Part shown: positions 10,792 through 22,014 of the stretch, piece after piece
Layout of the letters: each line of letters starts with the position of its first letter
Numbering within the stretch: position 1 is the stretch's first letter
DNA from: Fistulifera solaris
Taxonomy: Eukaryota > Bacillariophyta > Bacillariophyceae > Naviculales > Stauroneidaceae
Direction of reading: 5' to 3'
DNA length: 64,000 bases
NCBI GenBank assembly: GCA_030295235.1
Contig: AP026152.1
Span: forward strand, 558,001-622,000
The notes under the pieces: generated by a model
Seen by the model: the letters and a program-made list of their open reading frames with translations, nothing else
Database searches by the model: none
Told to the model about the DNA's origin: nothing
Program-made: the position numbers and the translations under genes

Positions 10792-11981
10792 CTAATAGTA
10801 ACTATTTGGCTGTTGAGGCGGCGGAGGAGCCGCAAATCCGTACCCTGGAGGGTAAGCCTCTTGACCAGGCGGTTTCGGTGGCTGCGCAAAGGAAGGAGCC
10901 GAACCGAAACTCGCAAATGATTGCATACTGGGCGATGGAGGTTGATTGTAATTCGGAGCGTACGGATTGGACGGAGGGTAAGAGGCGTACGGATTTGTTG
11001 CCGCTGGCTGATACGAATTCGTTGCCGCTGGCTGATACGGACTGGGCGCCGCTGGTTGATAGGGGGTCATCGCGTTGCTCGTGTACGGGGCGGGAGGAGG
11101 TTGCTGGTATGTTGGTGCATACGGATTGGCTGGAGGCGGTCCCGCAAACGAATACTGATTCGTCGGAACGCCGTAGTTCGGTGCGTTTGATGGTGGCCGC
11201 TGCAGGGGCTGTTGCTGCATCATGGGGGGAGAAGCAGCATCCGAGTCCTGAAAATCGGAACCCAAAGAAAGCGAAGACATGAATGCCGGATATGGCTGTG
11301 GAGCGTTGACGTATCCATTGCCAGCCACAGGAGGGGCGATGGTGGGTGGAGCTGGATCATCAAAACTAATCAACAAATCTTCTTCACGTTTCATGGCCGG
11401 TTGTTGTTGCAGACGATGACTCGCACTGTTCCGATTCTGTTCGTATTCTTTGAGTGACTCCAATTTGGCTTGTGCTACCAGACGTCGTTCTTCCGCCGTC
11501 ATCATATCACGATCCGGATCGTGATGATTTCCTCCGCGGGTCGTCATCGCTGCAGTCCCCAACTGAAAGATCTGATTGAAGGAAAAATACGAAATTCCTC
11601 CGACACGTAAATCAAACGGCCTCGAACCGGGAATATCCTTATTGACAGGCTGCGAAATGAAATGCACTTTTAAAGTCTGACGCAAGGCCGTATCGTGCAA
11701 CGGAAACGAATGCTGCCAGGCCCGATCCGACGTCCATCCATTTTGACCCGATTCCGAATAATGCACATCTTTCCCATCCAGTAATAGTTGTCGTTTTCCA
11801 CTGGCCAGACTCCAAATAAAGATGACTTCGTGTTCACTGCCGCGACAGGCGGCGCCGGTTTGATCGCGCGATGCGGAAGGATTGGCAAAGCCAAATTTGA
11901 AACTGACCTTCTTTTCGAGAATCCCAATGTTTTGGCGGCGTTTGTCACGGCGTAATCAATTTGGTACGGAATGAATTTCAT
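10792..11981 (-). CDS. Protein with conserved N-terminal domain and Pro/Gln/Asn/Tyr-rich tail
   Basis: Start ATG at 11981 (MKFIPYQIDYAVTN). The frame breaks near 11928; adding one G to a GGG run joins it to ILEKKVSFKFGFANP, giving about 396 residues. The N-terminal ~150 residues look like a folded beta-rich domain (HEVIFIWSLASGKRQ, DGKDVHYS, FDLRVGGISYFSF). A helical stretch follows (AEERRLVAQAKLESLKEYEQ), then a short acidic motif DLLISFDDPAPP, then a long low-complexity tail with repeats such as PYQPAA and NPYAP. LLISFDDP resembles acidic adaptor-binding motifs of membrane-traffic proteins, so a trafficking role is possible. The domain itself I cannot name with certainty. Confidence 0.6.
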
Positions 11982-12466
11982 TATAATGTCGAAAACTTGT
12001 TACGGCAAGGAGGAGTTGAGTGAATGTTGCAAACCAACTGTCTCTATGTTACTTTACAGTCGCTTCGTGCTCAACGTGTCGTGCGAAACAAATGTGCAGT
12101 CTTGTTCTAGTTGTTGTTGCTTGATATAGCTGACGGATGAATGAGGCAGAGCCACAAATCGATCAACGAATCATCGAAAGATACAAAGTACAAAGCGTTG
12201 CATCGCAATGCACGGCGCAGCGAGGAGCTCGCTGGAACACACCGCAGTACCGTTTCTACACAAAGGTTATAGCACGCGACAGGCACGATCCGAACCCTTT
12301 TCCACAGCGTCTTACCGGTAATGAGCCTTGAAAGAAGATCTTCGCGAATGTCGTCATCGGTCATCGATCGACCCCTCATTCTTTATTACTCCGAGTATTT
12401 CTTGCATTTGTTACAATAGAATTAAAATTGCATTCTTGCTACCTTCGTTCGTTGCTCTCTTTCACT
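11982..12466. other. Divergent promoter region
   Basis: Between a minus-strand gene on the left and the plus-strand DoxX gene on the right. No supported gene; it should hold both promoters. Confidence 0.4.
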
Positions 12467-13246
12467 ATGCAACTCTTATCAAGACAATCACTCTTGCTTA
12501 GCCTGTCGACGGTCGTATGGCTCATCACCGGCCAAACACAAGCTTTTGCACCGCAATGGCAGCGTCCTCGGAGTACGACGATCCCGAGAATGGCTCCGAA
12601 AGAAACCACGTGGGATCGGATTACCGGACCCAAATTGTTCAAAACCGTCACCAATTGGCAGGGCATTCACGCTGTTCCTCTCGTACCACTCCGCATCTTG
12701 ACGGGCTTGCTCATGATCCATCACGGCAGTGAAGGTGGCACACTGCCCGCCAACGCCGGGACGGCCGAATTTCAAGGATTTGTGGATTTTGTCGTCCGAC
12801 CTTATTTCGGATTCTTACCGGGACCTTCCGAAGTCTGGGCGGCCTTGCACGATTATGTCGAATTCGGGGTGGAATCTTGTTGGCGTTGGGTTTCTTGACG
12901 CGACCGGCGGCTTTGTCTTTGTTAATCACAATGATGGGCGCCGTGTATTTTCATTTGTCGGCGACGGGGGCACAAGGATTTCCGTTGGGTCATGTACCGA
13001 ACTTTTCCTATGACTTTGAAGAACCGACCTTGTATGCGCTCATCTTTCTGTTGTTTTGGTTCAATGGAGCGGTACGTGTTGTGTGGAGCGATTTTGTAGC
13101 CTGTCTATTCTTTCTTTTCCACTTATGTATCAACTTGTCTATCCTCACACTTTGATCTCTTTCAATCCCATCTTTAGGGTCCTCTATCTATTGATTCCAT
13201 TGTGTATCAGCAAATTTCCCAAGAGGAAAATGCCAGTGAACCGTAA
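12467..13246 (+). CDS. Plastid-targeted DoxX family membrane protein
   Basis: Start ATG at 12467. The presequence is a signal peptide ending TGQTQA-FAPQW, the diatom plastid motif with Phe at +1. The mature part is DoxX-like: LRILTGLLMIHHGSEGG, GILLALGFLTRPAAL, then MMGAVYFHLSATG. The frame breaks near 12866 in a GGGG run; one more G restores DYVEFG-GGILLALG. A 106-nt intron lies at 13072-13177 (GTACGT to TTTAG), and the last exon encodes GPLSIDSIVYQQ to the TAA at 13244. The mature protein would be about 224 residues with four membrane segments. DoxX proteins are often quinone- or thiol-linked, but function here is unknown. The plus-strand ORF ending at 12898 is only the first part. Confidence 0.8.
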
Positions 13247-13566
13247 CAGTATCATCTTAGACTAGCTATATAGACGATCGAGAATCGACGCAAAGAATAA
13301 AAAAAATTAAACTGTGATATTGCTAATGAAATCATCTGAAAAACTCATAACATACATTGACAACTATATTCTAAATCTAGGTTGTCTGAAAGAAAGAGCA
13401 GGTTGACTCCGTATATCGCAATACCTTAATGTCAACCATTTGAATAACTAAAGAATTATGACATTGGATTGACTGGCAATGACATCTAATAACAACAAAG
13501 ATTGACTACTGGGTTCTCTTTTCTGTTTTCCTAAAGACCGAACAATGCACCCATCCATCATGGACT
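13247..13566. other. Convergent 3' region
   Basis: AT-rich, no gene seen. Lies between the ends of the DoxX gene and the CLASP-like gene; both transcripts should end here. Confidence 0.4.
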
Positions 13567-15951
13567 TTACTCTTCGACAGGTGAACCACGGCTGATGCGA
13601 TCGAGTTCGTGTTGGAGTTGGGCACTGGTTTGCGACCGTTGGTCGAGACAAAGACCGACACTTTCAAAGTAATCGAGTACTTCCTCTTCCGTAGGTCGAC
13701 CGGATTCTTCCAGTAGTTGATCGAAATCACGTAGAGCGTCCATTTCCATGCGGAGAATCTCCATGATGCGATCGACGTGCACTTTATGGGCTCGGAGCAA
13801 GCGAATGGCAATTACCGTGTGCTCTGGTGGTTGTGACGCGGCAACGTTTTTCGTGGGAGAAAGAGGAGGACGATAACGGGGCTTGTCACCTGATACAGAA
13901 GTGCTGTTGGGTATAACATTTTCTTCTTCGCTAAGTTTACGAGGAAACAAATCTTCCAAGCCGTCATCCGATTCGCCGTCGTTTTCCAATGTGCTACTTG
14001 ACATACGGAAACGCTCTTGCATCAACATAGAGTTGCGGCTACGTCGCTTGGACGCGTGTTCCTTCAATTTCTGAATGCTTGCAATGTACGGCCCGTTGCG
14101 GCGGCTTTTTCCGCTGTCCGCAGAGGAAACCGAATCAATTCTAGGGCTGCCGCTAGCCACAGGCCGAATGTTTTCTTCGGGTCGAGACACCGGTGAAACA
14201 GGCACCTTGTGCATTTCCTTCATTGTAGGCTTTATTGTAGAAGTTGTCTCGTGACGAAACTCTCCGCTACCCGAACCACTCATCTTGGACAGGTCATCAT
14301 AATCCGACCTCGATTCGGAGCTGTAGCTTTTGAACACCGAGAGGTCATGGTCATCATTGCAGGCTGATGTGTGATCAAGAAAAGCGCTGGTTCTTCCATG
14401 CCGCTCATTGCCGGTAATGTGCATACCAGCTAATCTGGCAACAACATCAGTCTTATTTGTATCCTCAGCCGTATCAGGAGATGACGGCAGAGTCTCATCG
14501 GAAGTTTCTTCGGCGCTGCTTGACACCGTGATAGGTTTGTCAACTGTCCCGTGCTTAAAGTCAGGTGAAGCAGGACGGCCCTTGGTATTATCACCGTCTT
14601 TGGCAGATAAAAAGGCTGCATTGAGATCTTCAGGAAAGCGCGGACTTCCGACCTCTTTGTTGACCGGAACTTCTGAAGTACTTTGTTCCCTTGTTATGGT
14701 TTCCGTAGCACCATCCATTGTTTCCTTTTGGGCTCTTTCAAAAGATCCGAGGGAGACAGGAGCATCAGTGTTCTTCGTGCTGTCCGGAATACGCAAAGGA
14801 GGAGGTCGTGGAGGAGAACTTTTCGTCGGAACGGCTTTGACTGGATTTGTTTTGATCTCTAATGCTTTGGGTGCCAGCGGAGGCTGCGATGCATTGCCCT
14901 CCACCGGCTTGGTCGCCGCCGGAGGAACCGGCGCTACGCGACGCAATGGCGGACCCAAACCACCGGCACCGGCACGGCGACCCACTACTGCAATACTTTT
15001 TGGAACTCCCGCGGTGCTATCATCGTCAAAGCCAATACTCGAAAGGCTACTAGTGCGCGGAGGGGCCTTTCGTGGTGTTGCGGAGCGAAATGTCCCCGTT
15101 GCACGCGCTGCGTATCGGGTGTCGCTGTTGTAACTGAATTTGCTTGCCACCGACAAATCTTCCGAGTCTGGGCTGTTACCATTTCCAAGAGATTTCAACC
15201 ATTTCTGTATCTTGGGATCTTTTACAGAAGGACCCTCAGGATCATTTACAAGCTCATCGAAAAGGCGTCTCTGTGCATTACTCATGTATTGCAAGGCGGC
15301 CTTGGCGTGCACTCGAACCTGAGGAGAGGGATCTCGGAGTGTACGCACAAGTACATTGCCCACTTGCATCCAAATTTCGTCGGTTAAATAGCCATCTGTA
15401 GTCCAAGATTGAAGCGCAAGACCCAAATAGAAAGCGCACGCCTCCCGAACGGTGCGGCTTTTGTCTACTTTCAGCCGATCCATCCAAAGCGGCATGACCA
15501 TTTTGCAAGGAACTTCTGGAATGGCTTCAGCTACCATGTTCTGTACCGCCGTTCGGACAACTTGAACTGTTTGCGCATGAACAGAGAGAATGGTCGGCAT
15601 CATATCCTTGAAAAGATAACGTGCATCGCCCTGGCATCGATTGAACAGAATAATCAAATTCTCACAAGTCCTCTTCACAACACTGGATCGCGCATCTTTG
15701 AGCAATTCCGAGACAGCTATAGCCAAGTGTCGAAGAAGCGCGGGGTTATTGTACCAGGCGCTGTTTTTCGAATACGCCGTCCCCTCGGGGATCATTCCTA
15801 CTAAATGACTGAAGGCATCCGTTCGAGTCGTCCAATCCTCTGCAGCGGTTGTTTCAATACGATGACAGAATTCAACGACCGGTCCATCGTCGGCGAATGC
15901 TTGTCGAGGGCTGCCTCCTTTACTGGATGGGGTTTGAAAAATCTTGGACAT
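13567..15951 (-). CDS. CLASP: CLASP-type TOG-domain microtubule protein
   Basis: 794 residues, intact and without an obvious intron. The N-terminal ~250 residues form a HEAT/TOG domain of the CLASP N-terminal type: DWTTRTDAFSHLVGM, LLRHLAIAVSELLKDARS, SSVVKRTCENLIILF, SRTVREACAFYLGLAL and SPQVRVHAKAAL are successive helix pairs. The rest is Ser/Pro/Lys-rich and probably disordered, with basic patches such as SKRRSRNSM, and ends in a short helical region (HKVHVDRIMEILRMEMDALRDF). Known CLASPs bind microtubule plus ends and tubulin and stabilise spindles. A single TOG domain makes it shorter than animal CLASPs. Assignment rests on the TOG domain; the tail is not conserved enough to help. Confidence 0.78.
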   Translation of the reverse strand: MSKIFQTPSSKGGSPRQAFADDGPVVEFCHRIETTAAEDWTTRTDAFSHLVGMIPEGTAYSKNSAWYNNPALLRHLAIAVSELLKDARSSVVKRTCENLIILFNRCQGDARYLFKDMMPTILSVHAQTVQVVRTAVQNMVAEAIPEVPCKMVMPLWMDRLKVDKSRTVREACAFYLGLALQSWTTDGYLTDEIWMQVGNVLVRTLRDPSPQVRVHAKAALQYMSNAQRRLFDELVNDPEGPSVKDPKIQKWLKSLGNGNSPDSEDLSVASKFSYNSDTRYAARATGTFRSATPRKAPPRTSSLSSIGFDDDSTAGVPKSIAVVGRRAGAGGLGPPLRRVAPVPPAATKPVEGNASQPPLAPKALEIKTNPVKAVPTKSSPPRPPPLRIPDSTKNTDAPVSLGSFERAQKETMDGATETITREQSTSEVPVNKEVGSPRFPEDLNAAFLSAKDGDNTKGRPASPDFKHGTVDKPITVSSSAEETSDETLPSSPDTAEDTNKTDVVARLAGMHITGNERHGRTSAFLDHTSACNDDHDLSVFKSYSSESRSDYDDLSKMSGSGSGEFRHETTSTIKPTMKEMHKVPVSPVSRPEENIRPVASGSPRIDSVSSADSGKSRRNGPYIASIQKLKEHASKRRSRNSMLMQERFRMSSSTLENDGESDDGLEDLFPRKLSEEENVIPNSTSVSGDKPRYRPPLSPTKNVAASQPPEHTVIAIRLLRAHKVHVDRIMEILRMEMDALRDFDQLLEESGRPTEEEVLDYFESVGLCLDQRSQTSAQLQHELDRISRGSPVEE

Positions 15952-16724
15952 CTTTTATTGTCGATTGTAATCCGCAACACGCTGTCAAACTTCTTTGTGA
16001 ACAAATTAAGAGCTAGAGCTCGGTGACTTCCGTTTTTCCAGCTGTATAAGCAAGGTCTTTGCTATTTTTGTAGAGAACGACGCGGCTGCGAAGTAATAAT
16101 CATCAATTACAGGGTGTTCGTTTTGTTTGACAGCGGCGGTCTCATCATCCGAGGCGATCGCCAACCGAAAAAGCGATCTCGATCAAAAACACGGGCTTCG
16201 CGCGTTCCGGAAAGACCGCCCGCGATCAGTACCGTACTCTGGATGACTATAGCGTTAAATGTAGAAGGAAACCTCCTTCTTAGAAACGCCGTGATTGAAG
16301 CATGTTTTCAGTATAGGCAGAATGTACCGGTTGTTCAACAATGTCGCCGTTGTACTCATACTGCGGTTATTTTTTTGGATATCAAGAAATTTTGAAGGAT
16401 GCTAAATGTTTGTTGCGACGCCAGCCGATACAAGTTGCAAAAGTATTTATCACAACGGAGTATTACTTAGAGACAACTCAAACCTATCCAGTCATTGACA
16501 CGTGTCGGAACCTTTAACCTTAGCGTTGCATCCATGAAAGGAAGTTGCGTCGCCGCAAGCGCGCACCTTGACCATGACCATGACGCGATAATAAAGGATC
16601 CGTTTTCATTTGCCAGCGTTTTATTTCGCTTGTAAAAATTTACAGGCACCACTTATCTTCAAAGCATTGTTTGTATTTTGTTGAAAGAATAGCTTTCGAG
16701 GTTTACTGCTTTTAAGAAAATATT
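15952..16724. other. Divergent promoter region
   Basis: Between the CLASP-like gene (minus) and MIC10 (plus). Small open frames are present with no family features; I see nothing else. Confidence 0.4.
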
Positions 16725-16979
16725 ATGTCGGGTCAATCTACCGCAACACCTCCTTCGGAACTCGCCGTGTCGTCAACGATCCGACAAGGAATGGAGACAA
16801 TGTTTATCAGAACAACCATGGGATTTCTTGTGGGAGGTATGGTGGGAGTTGTTTTGGCAAGATCTGGATCTTCCGGAGCCAGAAAAGCTTTAGCTGGTCT
16901 TGGTGCTGGTATAGGGATGGGATCTGGATGGACTCGTACCTCCATTGACCTAGAAGAAATGTTGGCTAACAAAAAGTAA
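16725..16979 (+). CDS. MIC10: MIC10-like subunit of the MICOS complex
   Basis: 84 residues, complete. MIC10 bends the mitochondrial inner membrane at crista junctions. The protein has the family layout: a short N-terminus, first hydrophobic segment GFLVGGMVGVVLA with Gly spaced for helix packing, a short basic loop (RSGSSGARK), then a second segment with the alternating Gly motif GLGAGIGMGSGW, and a short tail. Family members are 75-100 residues and have the same two Gly-rich hairpin helices. No presequence, as expected for MIC10. Small size means homology is judged by motif, but the GxGxGxG motif after a first GxxxG segment is quite specific. Confidence 0.75.
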   Translation: MSGQSTATPPSELAVSSTIRQGMETMFIRTTMGFLVGGMVGVVLARSGSSGARKALAGLGAGIGMGSGWTRTSIDLEEMLANKK

Positions 16980-18050
16980 TGCGGCGTTCTGAATTGAGTT
17001 CTCAAAAAAAAATAATAGAAATGCTGTTATGTTTTCCAATCAATATTCGCGACACATTATAAACGAAATGTCAGTTTTATTTTTCATTCTTTGCTCGCTG
17101 TACTATGAAGCCTTAAATCCGTGGACCTAAGGTTTTCTCCATAGCTTGCAGCGTTGCACGAGGCCGGGCCTACAAAGATTTCAAGAGGTAGGCCGTCCAT
17201 GTTTCAATCATCCAGACTGTGAAACGATCTCTAGAGACTACAGATATAGCTTAAAAATCAATTGTAGGTAAATGGTAATCACGAAACTCCCATGGTGTAT
17301 CGACATCGCAAGTGTTTTCATTTCTCACGCCCCAATTGTATAGAATGCACTGGTACCAAGTCGAAAAGATGATCAAGTAGTACGATAGCCGATAGGCAAG
17401 GAAGGGACGCGTGACTGGATAGACGAGTCCTGAATATCAGCATTTCCATTCCTTAACTATAGAACGTGTATTGTCTGTTCTTCTTTATGTATAATCAATA
17501 GAGCCGTCATTGTTGTACTGAAGACATTTTATACTTAATAAGGCGCCATGACGTATTTAGTACTCAATCAATCTAATTTTATGGCAGTATCGAACACGGT
17601 GTACAAATGTCCTTGACCATTCACGTAATTAGCTGAACGGATACACAAACTGTGGCAACTGTTGTTTACCCGTCTTTTGGTCGATGCAGCGAAACGCTAC
17701 GCGTTTGAAAGCAATGAAAGCTTTGGCAAAGTGTCGGAAAGGTAGATCACTCTTTCTATTTACCGCTATTTTAGAAATAGTTAAACGTTGCTTCTTAACG
17801 GAATCGAGAGATCGGGTAGAAGGGTGTTCATCACGGCTCGAGCAATCGTATTGTTGGAAAGCACTTTCATTTTTCATTGCGGAAGACTCCGAACAGCTGC
17901 GACGTCGATATATATCTGCACATTTGTGGCAGTGCTTTCTTGCAAGGAACGTCGAATTATTTCCGCAATAAAAAGACATCACTTTTCCGCAGGAAATCTT
18001 ACTAGCAAGCGTTTAAAATAAGTGAGGACGCTGAAAACGAAGCAGCCTCC
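16980..18050. other. Gene-free stretch of about 1 kb
   Basis: Several frames of 80-117 residues occur on both strands near 17630-18020, but none has a recognisable motif and they overlap each other. I treat the stretch as intergenic. The right end should hold the promoter of the FHA-phosphatase gene. Confidence 0.4.
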
Positions 18051-20126
18051 ATGTCTGCTCCCCGAACGTCAATGGCGACAATTTCTGATTCAACTTGGAA
18101 TAGCGCGACGAATAGCGCTACAGCAGCAGGCTCTTCATTATTAAGTTTTGTTACGGGCGCTACTTCGCGTGCCGCACGACCAGCTGATTCACAAATGTCA
18201 TCACAGCAGCAAAAACAACTTCAGGGAGAATCCTGGAGTCGGGGAGGAAAGCAGTTTAGTTCCCATCGCGAAGTGTACACCCGCTCTCTTTTCCGTTTAT
18301 GTCTCAAATTTACAACTTCGGAGGACGAAGATGAAGGCAAACCCGAACCCGCAACCGCGTATTGGACTGTATCTGGAAAAACAACAACGATAGGAAATGC
18401 TGGCCAGAATTCGCCGACTCCAGACACAATATGCCGCAGAATGGATGATTCGATGTCCGGTCCTGCGGCAGGCATTCTCACCAGGTTGACCGATAGCGAC
18501 GGAGAACAAGCAGCAACTTATGCTTTGCGATCAGGGATGACCTGCGGTTGGCAGATCAGTGGTGAACGGGGCGATGCCGCGATTCGTGTTGGAAAAGCCA
18601 AAGTGTTTCAGACCAAAAAAGGTGCCGATGAAGCGACGGGTCGAGAAGCGCAAATATTGTCCCTCGATGCAGATCGGTGGGTTTTGTGTAAACAGGCCTC
18701 CTTTGCCGCGGGAAACTCAGTATTCAATGTGGAAGACTACAATGAAGCGAAACAAAAGATTACCGTGCACTGTTCGAAGGGCCCAATGCGCGGAAAGGTT
18801 TTTGATGTTCATGCTAATCGATGTCCATTTGTCTTTGGACGAGCTCACGAAGCGGACCTGTGTATTATGGACCGAGAACTAAGTCGTAGACACGGCGCAA
18901 TTCTCTACCTGCCGAACCGGAAAAATCGAAAAACGGGCAACGGAACATTCATTTTGGTCGATCTCGAAAGCACGGTGAGTTCCTTACCTTAAGCCTTCTC
19001 GTATATATTTCTCTATCTGTAGTAAAGCTAACCCTTTATGAACAGAATGGATCTTACATGCGTCTCACGGGTCCATACGCCTTAAAAGGCATCGGAGCGT
19101 TATCTCTGGGCGATGAGTTTATTGTAGGAAGAACTGGGTTTTCGGTCAACCGTTTTGATTACGGAATTTCTGAAGCGATTGGGGCGCGACCAACAATGGA
19201 AGACAGAACGGTTGTGATTCAGAGTTTGCTGCTCGAACCATCGCATGGCTATTATAAAGGCGAACCGAAGGAAGAATTAGAAGAGCTTGCGATGACTACT
19301 TTGCTGCTGTATTTGACGGTCATGGTGGAGACGAATGTTCGAACTATTTGGTAGAGGCTTTGCCAAGACAAGTACGAGCTGCGCTGCTAGCTGAGAGAGT
19401 CGCGCTAAGGACTGCTATCGAACAAAGCGAAGCGAATGGACGAACTGAGCAGCCCGAAGATCCTGCATCAGAACTCATCAGAAGGATACTTAAAGCCGCC
19501 TACCTCCGAACCGATAGAGACTTTATTTCGCCAAAAATTCTCCTCAGAGCGGATCTACTGCCGCAACTGTGATTATGTTCGGTCGCCGTTTGTTCGCGGC
19601 AAATGTTGGAGATAGCCGAGTAGTGCTTTGTAGAGCAGGAGGGCAATGCGTTGAGCTGACAAGTGACCACAAGCCAAATAGGCCGGACGAAGCAGCTCGT
19701 GTTCGCGCGGCGGGTGGATTTATTTTGAACAAGCGAGTAATGGGTGAATTGGCAATTACCCGCGCCTTCGGAGACAAATCGTTTAAGATGGGGATCAAAG
19801 CTATGATGGAGGAAGAAGCGGAGGAAGTATCTGGTAATGCTGAAGCGAAAGACCTTACCGCGCCGTTGGTCAGTGCGGAACCAGAAATCGCTTCCATGAT
19901 TTTGAGCCATAGTGACGAATTCCTCCTACTCGCATGCGATGGACTTTTCGATGTGTTCAGATCACAAGACGCTGTTGCGTTAGCTCGACAAGAGCTAATC
20001 GCTCATCGCGGTGAGCCTGCCGAGGTTGCTCGTATACTCAGTGATCAAGCCATTCGCGTACGGCGAAGCAGAGACAACGTTAGTATTTTGATCATCGTGC
20101 TAAGGCCATTTTGGGAGCTTAACTAA
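18051..20126 (+). CDS. FHA-domain PP2C protein phosphatase
   Basis: The protein removes phosphate from Ser/Thr using two metal ions. The N-terminal ~170 residues are low complexity; an FHA domain follows (FGRAHEADLCIMDRELSRRHGAIL ending VDLEST-NGSYM), and a PP2C domain (RPTMEDR, FDGHGGDE, AANVGDSRVVL, ACDGLFDV, SRDNVSI). FHA binds phosphothreonine and would recruit the phosphatase. A 71-nt intron lies at 18975-19045 inside the FHA domain and joins DLEST to NGSYM. Two frame breaks occur: near 19287 (one T short before CDDYFAAVFDGHGG) and near 19540 (AAAAA one A short before NSPQSGSTAATVIMFG). Corrected length is about 668 residues. All catalytic Asp are present, so I read it as functional. The kinase-associated FHA-PP2C pairing resembles plant KAPP only in concept. 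Confidence 0.88.
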
Positions 20127-20293
20127 TTGATTTACTCCTTTGAGTCAACGATCACTGACATGAAGAATGATCGAGCATTTTTAATTGCGTTCAAGCATCG
20201 AACCGTGTATCGGTTAAAGTAGAACCGACTAGAGGGTTGTAAGGTAATCCATTCTAGGGTGATCTTGCTCTATAATTTACATTATAATATAAA

Positions 20294-21554
20294 TTAGGAA
20301 AGTGAAATCCACAAGAGCGGGAAAAGCCATATGAAAATTGCCAAGGTAGCACTCCACCACTCTCGTTTCCGTTGCCTTTCTGACCACTCGCTAGTTTGTA
20401 GTGGTTGATACTTGCTGCCTATTATATTTGCTGCCGCTAGCGCCCATCCAAAATAGGATGCACCAAGTGTGCCCAAGAAGCAATTATAAGGTTGCTGTAA
20501 CCATGCCGCTGCTGTCAGTAGTATGGCACAGCTGAAGAGAGGAAACCTCCGATGCGGTTGAAGAATACCCGTCGCACAGAGAACCCCACATGTTCCCCAG
20601 GAAATGCCTCCCGTCAGCGTTCCGACTATTTCACTCTCGTCTCTCTGAAACGTATAGCGTACCATTTTCGAGTCGTCCCAAGCCAAAGTCCATAATTCAC
20701 CCGTCACTACTGCAGTCACGTAAATAACCAGCGCTTGTGCTGGCGAATAGCGCAAAGATCTCGCGGATTTGCGCATTTGTTCTTGTTCTTGAGTATTCGA
20801 CAGCACGAAAACCCATATGAGACATACAATTGCCCATTCCCCCCAGCGAAGTCGACATGCAAATGGCGGTCCCCAAACGCCAATACGAATGATTCGAAAC
20901 GGTAATGGTGGGAGCCAAGGCCCCGCATCGCAGCAACGTCTCATCACCGGGCCTCCACCATGTCATCCATGCATACGGTGAAAAAAGTGAATACCGTTCG
21001 TTCGATAAAATTGAGGCATCACCGCTTTTCCAAGACCAAATTAGCATGACTATTAACTGCAGCAGCGACAGCGAACATATCCAGAAACCGGTTCTTTGAA
21101 GACGTATTCTTCTGGCCGAAAAGAACATGGTCGACGGAGATAGAGGAATTTCTGCCGTATAACGCGGATGAAAGGAAGTCGCCGTCGATCGAATATTTGG
21201 TGGTGGTTGTAATAGAGAAGAATGTTCACTCGGATATTGTTGAATGTTTCGTTTTGGGAGACCATCGTCGTATTGCAAGGCCACTTTAATGCTGGATTTG
21301 CGCTGTTCCTCGTCATCGTCGGCAGTACTATTGCTATGCTCATCATCATTATCAAATGACCGAATCGGACTCAAGCGCGCCCCGATCCAAGAAGTATCGT
21401 GCAATCGAGGCAGACTGCCCGGTTCAGCCGAAGAGGAGCGAGCATTGGGTTGAAAGAAGGATAGAGAAATCGGAGAAAAGAAGTCGCTACTGTCATCGCT
21501 TTCGTGTCCATCTTCCAAGTGATTTGGTTTCGTGTTATTATTTAAAGGGTTCAT
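20294..21554 (-). CDS. Rhomboid-like membrane protein, probably inactive
   Basis: About 419 residues after one frame correction in a run of six G near 20842 (one G too many). The N-terminal ~130 residues are acidic and Ser-rich. A first membrane helix (FWICSLSLLQLIVMLIW) is followed by LLRCGALAPTITVSNHSYWRLGTAICMS, the typical rhomboid lead-in (GAL-P, then WRL-T). Further helices follow. The catalytic GxSG is replaced by GGISWGTCG and the expected HN after WRL is missing, so protease activity is unlikely. This places it with iRhom/derlin-like pseudoproteases, which act in ER quality control or trafficking. Identity as a rhomboid is inferred from the WRL region and helix layout. Confidence 0.6.
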
Positions 21555-22014
21555 CGTAGGTTTGAGGATTTATGCAATAGACTCTCTTTCTAGGGGAAGA
21601 GCATTGGTCATTGCGCCTTCAAAATTTTTGTTGTTGTCTTTTCTTTTCTCGTAACCTCATTATTTCAGTATGGTTAAGGCTTTGATGACGTAAATTTCAT
21701 TCCACGTGGCACACACGGGATCCACGATCCACGTCCGCGTCAGAAGAGGTTCGGAAAATCCATCACATGATCGCCAACGAAATGGCGACCGGTACTCATA
21801 GTATGGAGTAGAAAGAAGGCAAGCGGAAACGGAGGTCTGTTTTTGACCTTTCCCTTTCCTCCACGCGATTTTGTACGCGTTCATCTTCTCGCGATGAAAA
21901 ATAAATCCAAACTCGCAGAACGAACGAATAATACATCATCATTCAATTCGACTTGATTCCTTTCATTCGTTTCCTATTTCACCTTCACAACACAATAGAT
22001 AAAAGAGAAGAAGG
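21555..22014. other. Divergent promoter region
   Basis: Between the rhomboid-like gene (minus) and the STI1 gene (plus). GATGACGTAAATT occurs near 21683. No gene seen. Confidence 0.4.

Noticed and set aside
17629-18021. Small frames on both strands
   Set aside because: They overlap each other and none has a family signal; treated as intergenic.
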